Shown here: positions 23,822 through 37,490 of the stretch, one piece after another
Layout of the letters: every line of letters begins with the position of its first letter
Position numbering within the stretch: the first letter of the stretch is position 1
Assembly: GCA_026724425.1 (NCBI GenBank)
Contig: JAIUCV010000392.1
Span: 682,001 to 746,000 of the forward strand
Length of the DNA stretch: 64,000 nt
Direction of reading: 5' to 3'
Source: Erythrophleum ivorense
Taxonomy: Eukaryota; Streptophyta; Magnoliopsida; Fabales; Fabaceae
The notes under the pieces: model-generated
Database searches by the model: none
What the model saw: the letters and a program-made list of their open reading frames with translations, nothing else
What the model was told of the DNA's origin: nothing
Position numbers and translations under genes: made by a program

Positions 23822-25109
23822 TATAACCTAACTCCATGGCTATGCATAAAGCACAAGTTTATGATGTTGTCTATGCTAATTTCTAGGCCCAAGCAACCTA
23901 GGAATGATATAAATGTATATTTAGCTCCCCTAATTGAAGATTTATAACTAATATAGGAGTCAAGAGTGGAGGTACGTGATGCATATGAGGAGGAAATATT
24001 TAATTTGCAAGCTATGCTGTTTGGGACAATCAATAACTTTTCAACGTATGATAATTTGTCAGGATACAATATTAAAGGATGTTGTTGATGCCCTATTTGC
24101 AAGGAAGGCACACATTCCATGCGATTAGAACATTATATGAAGAATGTCTTCCTCGGGCATCATAAATTTTTGCCTCCAGGACATTATTAACATTGGTAGA
24201 GAAAAGCTTTCAATAAGAATAGAGAGGAAGATAGTGCACCTTTACCTTTAACTGGTAAGCAGCTGTACAAGAAGGTAAAGGATTTGCATAACAATTTTGG
24301 CAAACTTTTTGTTGGACACTTTAGGTCAAGAGGGTGGAAGAAAAGGTTTATTTTCTTTGAACTACCATATTAGAAGTGTTTATATGCGAGACATTTCCTT
24401 CATGTGATGTATATCGAGAAAAATGTATATGATAGTGTAATTGATACATTACTCAATGTGTCAAGAAACACCAAAGATGGCATCAAGGCGAGATTAGACT
24501 TGGTTACTTTAAGAATAAGAGGAGAATTGGCACCAGTGAAAGGGGGACGTCGTACTTATCTACCTTCAGTGGCTCATATTCTATCTAGGAAAGAAAAATT
24601 GCTTTTTATGAATTTCTTGACAAAGTCAAGATTTCAGAAGGGTATTCTTCAAGCATTAGAAAGCTTGTATCAATGAAAGATCTGAAGTTGAAGGGTCTCT
24701 AGTCTCATGATTACCATTTTCTGATGGAGCATTTGATTTTGGTGGCTTTACACTCCATTTTGCCCAAGAAGGTGCGAAGGGAAATCACTAAACTATGCTT
24801 CTTCTTCAAGTCCATTTGCAACAAAGTGATTGACTCTGCAAAATTACCTACATTGCAAAGACAAATTGTGATCACTTTGTGTAAGCTTAAGATGTATTTC
24901 CCATCTTCATTTTTTCACATGATGGTTCACCTAATTATTCACTTAGTTAGGGAGACATAAATATATGACCCATCTTATTTGAGGTGGACATATCCAATTA
25001 AGCGTTACATGAAGATATTAAAAGGGTATGTGAAAAATTAAAGTTGACTATAGGGTTGCATTGTTGAACGGTATATAGTTGAAGAAACTATTAAATTCTG
25101 TACCAAATA
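23822..25109 (+). pseudogene. CACTA transposase (TNP2) catalytic-core region, part 1
   Basis: The + strand, over several frames, follows a TNP2-type transposase: LTPWLCIKHKF, then PRNDINVYLAPLIEDL near 23900, the cysteine pair CPICKEG near 24090, TGKQLYKKVKDL near 24255, MYIEKNVYDSVIDTLLN at 24407, RGELAPV, a LSRKEK motif, ILPKKVRREITKLCFFF near 24760, MYFPSSFFHMMVHLIIHLVRE near 24890 (the last runs within 24891-24957), and YPIKRYMKILKGY near 24990. It stops at CTKY, where a family-A LTR is inserted; the reading resumes at 30954. Multiple stops and frame changes show that it is dead. Confidence 0.88.
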
Positions 25110-28100
25110 TGTAACAACCTCAATTCTTAATTACTATGCTTAAGATTAATTCCATGATTAATAATCATAAATCAATGTCTAAAGTCATTACAATTAATTA
25201 AAATAGAAAAAAGATGAGAAAATTTAAACCTTGATATTATTAAGGTTATCAGCCAAACCATCATAACTAATCGAGTCTACAAGTGATCTTAATTATCAAT
25301 TAAGACCTTTGATTCATTTTATTATTGATTTCAACTCACAAAAACCTCTTATAAGTGTTTCCAAGTCATTACATAGCATTAACATAGTGAAATTTTAGGT
25401 TTCTAAGTCAAAATAAGAGTTTAGGGTTAGGGAAACTTCACCTTGACTTGGACTCATCCCACTACAACTAAGTTGGTTACTTGAACCTATAAACCAAGTT
25501 TAGGAACTCGTGCCATAACTTGGTATGCCTATGTCACGGCATAAGTAGCTACTGAAACTCAAAATCAACAATACGAACCTTGTGCTGCAACTTAAGCCTT
25601 CCGTGCCATAACAAAGGTGCTCTCAGAAACCTACTATTCAGACTTTTACAAGTTGTGGTCCTGCCACAATGAGAGAGAGCCTCCAGGAACTCTCCAAGCT
25701 TGCCTCTCAATGCTCACCACAGTGAGTTTGCTCTCTGTTACTCTTCTGGGTAAAATTTTGGTATTGTGCTATGGCAAGGCATATTGTGTCGTGGTGTTCC
25801 TATCATTTAGAAAAGTTTTGGCTGTGACTTAGGGAGTTTTCACCATGACTCAACTCTATTCTACACCTAGACTCTTATTTTTTTGTTCCTCAATCAAGTC
25901 CCACTAATTTTAAATGAATTCTAGGATCTTAATGGCTAACATACATGATTTTTTAGATCTCCCAACTCCCAAATATTATGATTCACTAATCCTCATTGTC
26001 TAGGGATTAAGGATTGAATTAGAGTAATCAAAACTTAATTTTGTATCAATCAATTCCCTTCTTGTGACAGCAAAAGTGTTTCAATCACAATGTACATAAA
26101 GCTAAAGCTTAATGGTTACAGAATATCAAGTCTTTCAACAAGTATTTGTTAGATACAATCACAATGTTTAATCCCACAAGAATTATGTTACATAACCAAT
26201 TTCTATACTTGGCAATTCATAATGCAATGTGGCAAATACATAAAAACTAGTATTCTCATTACACAAATCTAATTTGACAAGATTTCCAAACCTATATGCT
26301 ACCAAACCATATAATAGGCTTTCATTAATTTCTCCTTACTACTAAGAGGTCTGGTCCCTAAAAATATTAACCTACAACCAAAATGAGATTTACAATCTCA
26401 GTAATAAGAGACAAATTCCATATATATGTATAAATCAATCAATATAATGCAATTATATAGAAAAACATACTGAAGGCATCAATATCATCAACAAATGAAC
26501 TAGTTGGACTACTAGTGACTACTATCCTATATTAGTAATCACATATAACATGTTAAAGGCCATTAACACAACTAGTGCTCAATGCATTTAGGGGTCTGAT
26601 CATAACCCAGTGCTCGATTGAAGCATGATGCACGGGTGGTAGCTATAACACCATATTACTTTATCTTTACTTTCCCATATATTATATTCCATACATGGTT
26701 TTCAAGAAAAAAAATAGATTGAAATCATGGCTCATAATAGCATGTGTAGCACTTTAACTATTCAAATTTTTCTCCATGAATCCCATGGACTCCCTAACAC
26801 CAACTCTTCCTCATATTCCATCTAAATAAGTCATAAATATCATGAAACATCTCATGCAATTCAGATTTGGAGCCCCACACATAAAAAAAAAAGCATACTT
26901 GTTTTCGGGCCCAATTTTAAGTTTCTGTCACCAACTTTCAAAATTCCTAATTATGTCTAGAAAAATCAAAATCCAACAAATCATAGCTTTCTAGAAATTT
27001 CTTATGCTAAAAATATTTTCAGGCCATAAAAACATCATATTAACCACATTTGATAGCAGAAATGTAACATAGGTAGGCTATCCTAGAGTTCTGATACAGT
27101 TTACTAATATAAACTTCAAAAATTCATAATTAATTTCACAAAAATTCAAATCAAGTAAACCATACCAATCTAAAAAGCTACAAGTGTCTAATTTAGGAGG
27201 AAAGTAACTCTAGATCCATAAAATGACATTAAACTAATGAAAATTGATGGAATAATACTTGGGGTCCTATTGCATTGCTGACAATAAATTCCAAATTCAA
27301 AAATTCATTTCTCTATCTCTAGACTGCAAATGAGGTGCTTCTAGTTGGTATAGCTCACTGTGAATGTCTAATTTTTCCATGTAAAATTTCAAAACCATTG
27401 GACCTCATTTAGCCCCTAGATGACATGAAAATGTGAACTGCTCAAGTGAACAGTGCCCAGACCAAAACCAATTTCTGATATAAACTTTGAAAAATCATAA
27501 GAAATTCTATAGACCTCCAAATAAGTGATTCTTGGACCAAAAAAAGCTTTATCTGAGATCTATACATATGTAAAATTTTAGCCTCAAAATCATTTCTTTG
27601 GTTAGGTTGGGATTCAACTCACAAAATGAGTCATTGTTTGTCCCCAAATGGTTCATATAAGAGCGAAATGGTCTTCCCCTCGATCCAAGACTACTTGGAC
27701 ATGTGGGAAAGCTTCAAAATAGATTATTAAACTTGTCTAAGGAGTCCAACTATCCATATGTCACAAAACCATTACCCCACTTGTTCATATGCACAAGTTG
27801 TTAAAGGCACAACCATGCAATTCAATATCAAAAACTTCTAATCGCATTCATATAATTTCAATTCTCATACATACACCATATATCCATATATTTACATATG
27901 TTCAAGTGTCTATACAACATATACATCATGAGATTACTTCATTTGACAACAAATTAGTTACAAAATAGCTAAACACATAATTCTTTTATAAATCTCTTCC
28001 TTTCAAACTTGGTGGCCTTCATCTCTTTGTTCACTTGATCCACATAGACATGTTAGGTAATGGGGAGGGAGTGAGATTTAAAGAATCTCAACAGCCTTAT

Positions 28101-30953
28101 ATACTTTCAATCATATATAATGAATGTAATTTCATGCAAAGGAATGCCATGAATGGTTTATGAGCTACATATGCATATCAAGAATATGTTTTCCATTTCA
28201 TGAATCTCAAATATATCAAAGTAAATTGTCCAAACCTCGGTTAGTCTCACCTACCTCTTTTGGGACTTTTAGACTTGCCTCATTCATTTACTTTGGGACT
28301 TTTGACTAAGAGTCACTCCTCTTAAGACTTTTGGCTTGTCTCACCTATTTACTTTGGAGCTTTTGGCTCATCCTCACCCTTAATAAGAGATTTTTTGGCA
28401 TTACTAAGTCTATTCAAGTCATGTAAAAGCAATTTAAGACACATAAGTGGCACCACACATATCCTTACTAGCTAAGCATACTTTTCATAATTCAAACACA
28501 CACATAAGCACCCAAAGCAAGAAAACATCCACACACATACATGAGAGAAAGGTTGGAAGGCTATGTTGAGTGCAATTACACACACTTTTTCTCGATCTTT
28601 TTTCCCTCTCTTGGCTACGTGCTTGACAATGGATGGAGTAGGATTTCCTTGGGCCTAACCATAACAAATAGAATTCAATTATCTTCTTAAACCAAATCTT
28701 AAGTCTACTCATACATTACTTTAATATTTTTTCTTAGAAGACCTTTTAAGAGTCTTAAAAACTCAATTGAACTCCCATATAAGCTTAGAGACTCTTAGGA
28801 AAAATTATTTTTTAAGATATGTTCAAAGGTCTCTATCTTTGTTATCTTGGGTTTTACAAAATTTCCTTTAAGTTCCTTTACCTTTTCTAGTCCCTCATCA
28901 TCTATAGTATAGATTTCTTGCTTGCCATACACACTAAGAGAAGGAAGGGATAGAAAGCAATAAAGCAAAAAGGTTACCTTGGCTCCTTAGTTCTTCCTTG
29001 GATGCTCTTTCAAGTAGTTAACTCCTCTTTTTAAAACTCCACTCTTCTTCCTCTAGACTAGACCCAAAACAGCACCAAACACAACATTAAAACCATAAAA
29101 AGGGAGGGGGAAGGAGGAGAATCAACTTGCTAAAGGAAAAACTATGAAATTCCTTACCTTTACTTAGTTTCTTCCTCCCCCATCTTTCTCTTCCTTGGTG
29201 CACCATTTTCAGAGCTTGGAGAGTTTATTTTTAGCCAGTTAAAATGGGTTAAAATGAGGGAGAAGAATTATGGACCTTTTAAAAAGCAAATTTCACCTTT
29301 TCACGTTTTTTTAGAATAAATCTTGCTATAGTGAGAAACACCCTTCCTTACAGTGAGAACTTATCAATTCTAAATCCGCTGTTCTTGCCACAATTGGCAC
29401 TATTGCGAGGAATTTCCTGGATTTTGTATGGGCCATGAACTCACTATAATGAACTGGCACTCTCGTTATGGCGAACAAGCATCCCTGCTATAACTAATAG
29501 GTATCCTTGCTACAGCTAGGAGACTTAGAAAAATTTTAAAATTTTAAGTTCTCATTTCTATAAAAAATCAGATGTTATAATAGCCATACCATAGCTCCAC
29601 CAAGAACTCATTCAGGGTTCAAACACAATAATTCATATAGCTAACTATTCATTTAGCATTCAAAATCATACATGTACAACAAGTATCATATTAAAATAAG
29701 CATGTATATGGAATTAGGAAATTAATCCCAGTTACCTCAGTGAAGCCAATCACTCTTCCTCTATCTATTATCATGATCCAAACACATCAAGCTTAAGATA
29801 AGCATAATTATCATCATTTCTTGCATTAAATCAAATACCTAAAGAGTTGAACTACCAATAACTTTTTAAATGTTACTTACCTAACCACCAATGGATTCCA
29901 ATTTTGAGTTCTAGCTTCCCTACACCAAAAGCTACAATAGTTCATTCCAATTTTTGGGTAATTTCATACAAAAATGAAGTCCATATTATAAGTCAACTAT
30001 AAGGGTCTCCATCCAACAAAAAATACATCAAATTAGGAAGAGGATGCTTACCTAATAACCCTTTTAGTCTCAATCTCCGAACATCCACCATGAAAGCACT
30101 AAACAACAAATTTTAGAATTGGGCTTAAGGTGAAAATACTCTAAATGAAAAACTAATCGATCCAAATTGAAAAGGAAGAAGAGAGGGTTAAGTTCTATAA
30201 AGGTTACCTTGACTGAATCTTGCTCTAAAAGTGAGAAATGGAGCCAAAGTGTTGATGAAAACCCTAACCTCTCCTCAAGGTGCGAAAATGAGTTTTCCTT
30301 TTGTAAAACCAAGTGTTTTGCTCTCAATAAACTAGTGTAGTAACTGGTCCCTTAGGGTTTTAGGTTAGCAATAGGTTGCCCCATTAGCCCAAGATCCAAT
30401 TAGGCTTATTCCTATTTGTTGGGCCAATGTTTAGTGGGTTGGGATGTAGAATACTTAAGGTTGGGATGGAATGTGCTGATCCAAGGCCCAAAATCTACTT
30501 AGGTTCAAATGTGAATTTATTGGGCGAATGAATTGATGAGCTTGTGGAGGTCTTGGGCTAACTTAAGGGTCTATGTTTCACTTAGGCCTATTTTTTAAGT
30601 TTTTGCCTTCTAAGAATTAAGTTAGGCCAATACTAAGTGGGTTCATTTAGGGATAAGCCTCTTAAGATGAGATTGCATCATATTAAAATGAAATTGGGCC
30701 TTCATAAAAATAAGACTAGGCTTCTAATAATGTTCTTAGCACACATAAATCAATTGTGGATCTAAATCATACTTAAATCTATAATCATTATTTTGCTTCC
30801 CTTAAAATTATCCAATTAATAATTATTATATTAAAATACTCAAATTTTCCATTTTCCTTACGACTCCTATCTCCTCATAATTTTTTCTTAAGTCCCTCTT
30901 AATAATTTCATAATCCCCAATAAATCATTATTAATTATTTTTCAGGTGTTACA
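25110..30953 (-). mobile_element. Solo LTR, family A, inside CACTA transposase
   Basis: The insertion begins TGTAACAACC, ends GGTGTTACA and is flanked by the duplication AAATA (25105-25109 and 30954-30958). The transposase reading resumes cleanly after it. It matches the 18696-21563 copy in order, including the 'gtgctcaatgcatttagg...cacgggtggt' block and 'tgaaaatactctaaatgaaaaac' near 30130. A family-B LTR is inserted within it; without that insert the LTR is about 2.9 kb, close to the other copy. No internal retroelement genes are present, so it is a solo LTR. Confidence 0.82.
26644..29579 (-). mobile_element. Family-B LTR nested in family-A LTR
   Basis: Boundaries are TATAACACC and GATGTTATA, with GTAGC (26639-26643) and ATAGC (29580-29584) as a TSD differing by one base. 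The other family-B copies end in TGTAACA and TGTTACA, so both terminal dinucleotides have changed from TG/CA to TA/TA. Read on the - strand it follows the other B copies: the 'cctctattg..' start, the GGCC(C)AAG block near 28650, the 'gagtgagatttaaagaatctc' block near 28070 and the 'aaatgaggtgcttctagttggta' block near 27330. It has no internal genes and is best called a solo LTR. Confidence 0.8.
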
Positions 30954-31700
30954 AAATACCTATCCAATGTTGATAATATTGGGCTTCCAATATCTCGACA
31001 CATGGGAAGAATTACTAGGGAAAGGATTATGATAAATGAAATAGTTAGCATCTCAAGTACACAATGGGAGCAAGCACACCTATATGTTCTGCACAACTCT
31101 GATGAGGTTGAGCCATAAGTGTGGAAGCACACCTATATGTTATGCATGTCTTCTCTTATACTAGTTATCTTAGTAGTGGCTACACATTCTATACAATAGT
31201 GTAGGATGATCGAAGCACAATGCAAAATAGTGGTGCAACTCTTATAGCTCAGTCTATACATGCTTCTAGTGCTAAAGACAAAAATCCTATCTATATAAAC
31301 ATGTCATACTTTGAGATAATTGAACGCATATAGGAGTTTGACTACATTTTGTTTCGGGTGTTGGTCTTTCAATTGTAAGTGGGTTAACAATAAGAACAGC
31401 CTTCGAATTAATGAGTTAGGGTTTATTCAAGTGGATCTTAAGAAAATAGGGTACAAAGATGAGCCTTTTATTTTTGCATCCCAAGCTCAACAAGTGTTCT
31501 ATGTCCCCAATCCTAGTAGTAAGAAGTAGTCCATTATTCTATTAATAAACAAAATAAATGAAGATAAAATTAATGTTCAACATAGTCAAGATATCGATAT
31601 TAAAGATGATCCCCTTTTGGAAAAATCACTTGAAAGTGATTCTACTAAAGATGATACCCTGGATATAAGAAATGATCATAAAGAAGGTAAAGAAGTCTAA
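30954..31700 (+). pseudogene. CACTA transposase (TNP2) C-terminal part with DUF4216-like domain
   Basis: The reading continues from 25109 with YLSNVDNIGLPISRHMGR, then an acidic HNSDEVEP stretch. From about 31230 follows STMQNSGATLIAQSIHASSAKD (read as two parts), NPIYINMSYFEIIERI, and from 31389 VNNKNSLRINELGFIQVDL, then IFASQAQQVFYVPNPSSKK near 31520. The last parts match the DUF4216 region that lies at the C-terminus of many CACTA transposases. An acidic tail with stop at 31698-31700 may be the original end. Internal stops are present. Confidence 0.82.
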
Positions 31701-32376
31701 ATCAGACTAAAAATAGAAAAAGATTTAACTTAAATATGTATGCTTTCTTTTATTTTTCAATATCCTTCTATATCCCCTTAAATTTCTTAAATATTTTTAC
31801 TTTTAATCTTTGAATTGATTTTGCTAGTAATTTGCTATTACTAGTTGTATTTGGTAATATTAGTATGTAATTTGTTATTATTAGCTGTAAAGAAGGGGTT
31901 TAAGACCTAGGGAATCTTTATTTTTAAGTCATTATATTGTCAATTTTTTCTTGATATAAAATCTTTTTTTAAATAATATTTTAAAAATTTGACCAAATTA
32001 CAGTTATCTAATTTCAAATTGTTCTTATTTTATTTTGTAGTACTTCCTGATTTCATATTATAAAGAATACTTTGATACTCAAATAACTAAATCTAAGGAA
32101 GAGTGGTTTCAATACGTGTTGCAACAATATCTGTTGGTTTAGTATTAGCATATGTTAACTTCTAGCTTTGTTTTAATTTGATTATAGATTGTAATTGTTC
32201 TTTAATTGATTAATACAAAGAAATAAGAGTTTTTCTAATTAAATGACTGTAATTATTCTTTATAATTTTTTTCCTTAAAAGAATAAGAGTTCTTTGATTG
32301 TTTTGAGTTGTTGAATATTGATAACTAAAATCAAATAAAGAATAGGGATAAACCAAATGCCAAAAGGCACTCTAGG
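31701..32376. other. AT-rich sequence between transposase and CACTA terminus
   Basis: No gene is visible. It holds duplicated 'gtaatttg(c/t)tattacta' motifs near 31830-31880 and many A/T runs, consistent with non-coding interior of the CACTA element. Confidence 0.5.
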
Positions 32377-32714
32377 TGTATAAACTGTATGTGGGGAAAA
32401 AAATGTTGGCGGTTCAAAGTAAAACCGCCAACAAATTCCTATTTGTTGGTAGTTATTTTTAATAACTGCTAACAAAAATAGATTTTTGTTGGTGGTTACA
32501 TTATAACCGCCAACAAAAATAAGATCTTTTGTTGGCAATGTGTAATTAATCACCAACAAAGGATCCTTTTTTATTGGTAGTTTTTAATTAACTGCCAATA
32601 AAGGCCTCCTTTTTTGTTTGTGGTTAGTAACCACCAACAGAAGATTATTAGCAGTTATTATTCGCTAATGAATGTGAAAATTAACCACTAATAAAACCTT
32701 CTCTTGGCATAGTA
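32377..32714. repeat. CACTA subterminal repeats and right end
   Basis: Variants of 'aaccgccaacaaa' and its complement 'tttgttggcggtt' occur in alternating orientation from about 32403 to 32700. The array closes with CTTGGCATAGTA at 32703-32714, a one-base variant of the expected ...TAGTG end. Such arrays mark the ends of CACTA elements, and this one lies downstream of the transposase as expected. No confirmed TSD. Confidence 0.65.
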
Positions 32715-34081
32715 ATTTAGAGATGGAAGAGGCTAATATGTGAGCTTATACTTAGCAAATCAACTTAATAGCTCTAAAAAATGAATATAGTTGAGTGTAT
32801 CACAATTCTTGAAATTAAAAGCCTCCTTATTTATAAAAGGTTCCAAGATACTTGAAATTAATGAAATAAATCCTATATGAAACAAACCTATTTTTTAAAT
32901 TTGAATAGAACAAATTTGATTTAAATTGCTAAATTGAATTTCAAATAATTAGTTAATTTAAAGAATTAAATGATTAATTCAAACTATTCCATTTGAATTC
33001 AATTGATCCCTTTTACTTAGAACTTATCTCATAATAATAATAATGATGATGATGATGATTAATCACTCAAATTAATTATTATATAATTTTCATTATTAGA
33101 ACTCATATAATTTGATTAATTAATTAATTACACAAGTTAATTATATACAAATGTTGCATATCATATGGATGCATTCCATAGTCATTTTGTAACATCTTCC
33201 ACTCATACACATAGGCATCAACATACTATCTCCCAATCATACAAGAGAAATGGAATGGGTGACCAGACGAGAATGGTACCGTGAATAATGTTGCATTAAG
33301 CCAATAGAACTAATATAATGCCCATTCAATGTCTCAATATACTACAAACCATCTTGACCACACTTGGTTTTATACATTTGATCCCTCTAATTAAAGACCC
33401 ATGCAAAATCTTCTTAAGTATTTGTATTCATGGTTACATTCCCAATCTTAGCTAACATTATGTAACTATTAAGGCTATGATTTACAAATTATTTGTGTGA
33501 TATTGGATGAGATTTCCTTAAATGCTCATGTCAATCCATAAGGATTAGGTTGCTTTCCTAGTCATGTTTTGTTGGATCACATTATGTTAAAATAGCAACA
33601 CCTAATCTCAAGTTTTTGACATAAATTCAAGTCCCACAAGCTATAAAATTGGACTAAGAGTCTGTATGGCTCACATAGTGATGAAGAAAGGATCTATTTA
33701 ATCACTACCTTTTGGTGGTCACATTCTAATAGATACAGTATGTATTACATGCTATGGTGGAGCTCCTACTGAAGGTTTGTCACATTTCATCTTACACCAT
33801 ATGAAACATAGTTAATCGTGTAGACTAACTTGAATCATTTTCATTTAAATCCAACTTTATATAGGCTTTATAAAGTATGGACACCTCCATGTTCAACTTG
33901 TATTATCTCATCTTAGCACTCAGTTAAGGCGACATAATATTAATATGAGGATCCTTATTTGCGTTGGGTTTCAATAACCAAACATAGTGAAAGATTTAAA
34001 AAAAAAAATTGAAACCCATCAGGGATCCTTATCGAAAGATCATAAATCAGTTGATGAAAATCTTATCCTTTTTGTGAAAAA
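32715..34081. other. LTR-like sequence interrupted by family-B LTR
   Basis: No gene is seen. An ATG/ATA microsatellite lies near 33030-33060. Blocks such as 'ggattaggttgctttcctagtc' and 'gagctcctactgaaggtttgtcac' have the look of a plant Copia-type LTR, but its borders were not found. The sequence continues at 40345 after the inserted LTR. Confidence 0.4.
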
Positions 34082-34674
34082 TGTAATATCCGATTCTCTG
34101 AAAATGAGAGAAAATGTGAGAAACGTAACGTATGATTTCTCCGTCAACGAACGGAACTCATTGGATACAAAAGGAAGTCCCTACAAATGAAGTAGTTAAA
34201 GTCCCAAAAAATTTGAAAAGCATTCTATACTTCTAAATATGAGAATCTCAAGCTCAGATGGAAAGAAAAATAGAGCTAAAATAAAAAAATAATTTCTTAT
34301 GAAAAGCCTACGAAACATAATGACATTTTCATAATTTTGAGCAAATTTTGGAATTTACACAGGAGGAATTTTTAAATAAGAGTTTTGATTTCACCGGGGT
34401 TCTCAGAGGCCCTAAAAATTATGGAAAGCCCCGGGACAATTAAATCTCCTCCGGTGGATATTTTTCAATGTTAGTGTGCCCGAACTTTGATGGATTCTTT
34501 CGAGAAGGTTTTAGTTCCAAATTGAGTGATTACAAAGGCATTTTATTAACTTAAGAACCTAAATTTTATAATGGAAAAGACGGTTCTAAAAAAGGAGCTA
34601 AACAAAGGAGAAACAAAAATGCCAAGAATGAAGGGCAAAATGGAAATTTTTGAAAAGTGTAACTTATTCCCACC

Positions 34675-34683
34675 TATATATAT
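34675..34683 (+). promoter_or_regulatory. TATA box of family-B LTR
   Basis: CACCTATATATATGATGC lies about 0.6 kb into the LTR, followed by a C/T-rich stretch suitable for a transcription start. The copy at 45310 has a weaker 'ggtatatgaag' at the matching place, just before the same 'ccttctcc' run. This supports + as the transcribed strand of this copy. Confidence 0.5.
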
Positions 34684-37490
34684 GATGCACCCTTCTTCTC
34701 CCTTCATTATGCACGACCATGTTCTACCCAAAACCAGAAGAAAACCCCAAGGGATGAGGTGCACAAGAGGAGGAAGAAAAGGAGGAGAAATTCAAGGTAG
34801 AAAGGTATGGATTTTCATGGTTTTTCATGCTCTTTCTCTTCCAAACCTCTTCTCCTTCATTCTCCTTTATTTCCTATGATTATAATGAAGCATATGGATC
34901 TGTTTTAAAGGAGATATTGAGGGAAAAATTCGGATTTGAAGAAAAGAGCTTCAAGAACACAAGATTCAAGTGAGAAAAAGCAAGAAAACAAGGTAATTTC
35001 TCTTCTTATTTTCTCATCTTTGGTTCCCTCCTCTTCCATTTCGCCCCACTTGAGAAACCTCTAGGAAGAGATGATTTTGAGACAGAACCAAGCATGAATC
35101 TAAGGAAAAAGGGTGTGGAGATTAAGAATATGCAAAGGGAATTATCAAAAAACTATTAGATTTCAAGATACAAATTCTAGGGTTTTGCGTGCACCTTCCA
35201 AAATTTGATTTTATATGATAATTTCTAGCCCTAATTAAGAGTTTAAATGAGCTCCTAAGATCCCTAAGATACTCCCTACATGTTTCCTCCTTCAAGAAAA
35301 CGAAGAAAACTCCAAGGAGCCCTAAACTATGTATAGGCTCAGCCAAAGGGAGTTCATATAGCTAGGGAGAGTTTTAAATTTTTTGAAATCCATTCTTGAG
35401 TCATATTTGATGAATAAAAATGAGAGGAGGCCTTGGAAAAATTTAGAACCCATAGAAATTGATTTGGTGCTTTAGGTTTCATATTATGACCTAAAGAAGC
35501 AACATAATGTTAGGTCCTTTATTTTAATTGTGTGATGACTCCAAGAGGCTTAAAATGAGTCAAGAATCATATTTGAAAGAAAATAATGGAGCTTAGAAAT
35601 TGTTTGAGGGGTGTTGCTTCATTAGGTGCATTTATGGACCATAATGGAGCTTATAGAGCAATCTAGCATCCAAGCAAATTGTATAGCCTTAGAGATTGTT
35701 TCATGAACCTAATTGGCTCCCATAAATTGTATCTAGGCCAAGAGAAACCATCTCTACAAGCTTGTGGATGTGTAACTGAAAGAGGAGGCTTGAAATCCAA
35801 GGAAAAAGTGTGTGATTGTGTACAAGGTAGCTCTCTCCACCTTCTCTCATGCATAGATGTGTGTTTAACTTGTCTTAGAATGTGTGTATGTATATTTTCA
35901 AGTCATGAAAAGTATGCTAGCATGATTTTATATGCCATGATTTCGTAATATCATGTTATGTTTTTAAATGAATGTATGATGTTTGATGAGTTTACTTGAG
36001 TATGGAGAGGCCAAGAAGTCTTGACCATGATGAGGATGAGCCAAGAACCCTTGAGATTGGTTAAGACATAGCAAGAGTCTCCCAAAAGTAAAGTGAGCTC
36101 CCAAGAGTATGATTGATTCCAAAGCTCTTAAAGAATGGGTGAGACAAGTCCAAAATCTATGAGGAGAAGTGTGAAGCCAATCCAAACAATTGGTGAGCTC
36201 TCGAATGTCTTGTATGATTTGTTCATATGCCAATCTTACTTTTTAAATGTCCATGACTTCCATTTTCTCTATGCATGCATTTGTAAGACTTGCTTTGCAC
36301 ATATTATATATGATTGAATGGGAGATGAGCTATTGGGATTCTTTGAATCTCATCTCCTCCTCTCCAATGATCTCACATGCTAGGTGGACCAAGTGGATAT
36401 GTTAATGGGAGCCAACAACATTGAAGGAGGAAGATTAACATCCACATGTCTGGCATTTTCCTTTTAAAGCCATAATGAACCATAATGATGTATATTAATG
36501 TTGTAAATGGTCTATGACCCTTAAGACATGTGTAAATATAATATTATGTAATGTATAAATGTATGGATATGATGTATGAACTCTAGAATAGAATTTGAGC
36601 AAGTAATGCCAAAGTATGCAATTTGAAAATTTGATGGAAATGTGCATATGTGTGCATGGAAAGGTCAAAATGAGATGCATGGGATTTTGGACCATTTAAA
36701 CAACTCACACAAGTCCTAAATGTGCTTTTAGACTTGCCTAAAAGGTGCCAAAGGCAAAGGAAAGTCATTTGGTTATTTTGGTATCCCATATGGAGCTAAA
36801 AATGACTATATCACTTTTAAGCCAAATGAGTTAGTCTCGATCTAATATTTGTCATAAAATTAGGTCTCATTGAGAGCTTTTTGAAAAGCTAAAGATTATA
36901 ATTTTTGGAGGTTTATAGAAGATTTGATGAATTTTCAAAATTGGCAATTTTTTTGGTTTCGGTTTGCTGCGCTATTCATTTAGTCTAAAATTGAATTCTA
37001 TCACGTGAGGCTCAAATGATTTCTAATTTCCATAAAATTTTATATATAGAAACTAGACATTCATAGTGACTTGTGCCAACTAGAAGCACCTCATTTGGAG
37101 GTCTAGAGAGGGAGATATGAATTTTTGAAATTTTTATCCAGTATCAGTAATCTTGCCTAACCAGAGGTATTGTTCCATTGAATAATGAGGCTTAGGCTTG
37201 ATGAACTGGTCTGGACATATTTTTTCTCTCTAGTTGACATCCACAGCTTTCTATATTGGTATCATTTGTATGAATTGGATTTTTGTGGAATTAATTGGAC
37301 ATTTTCAAAGTTTTCTGCATAATTCTATATCAGTTCCAAAATGTAGTCTGACCTTTGAACCGTTTTGGATGTCAAACACCCTCTATGATGTATGTTATAA
37401 TCTAGGCATATTTTTAGTGTGAATTAGACATCCATAGATTCCCAGAATGACCAAGATTGCATGATTTTGATTTTTTTAGAATTAGTTATG

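Noticed and set aside
35679..35948. Conserved cysteine-containing frame repeated in B LTRs (also 46917-47189) as a small-protein gene
   Set aside because: The similarity follows the DNA of the LTR, not a protein pattern; frames are broken in the other copies. The DNA block is reported as a finding instead.
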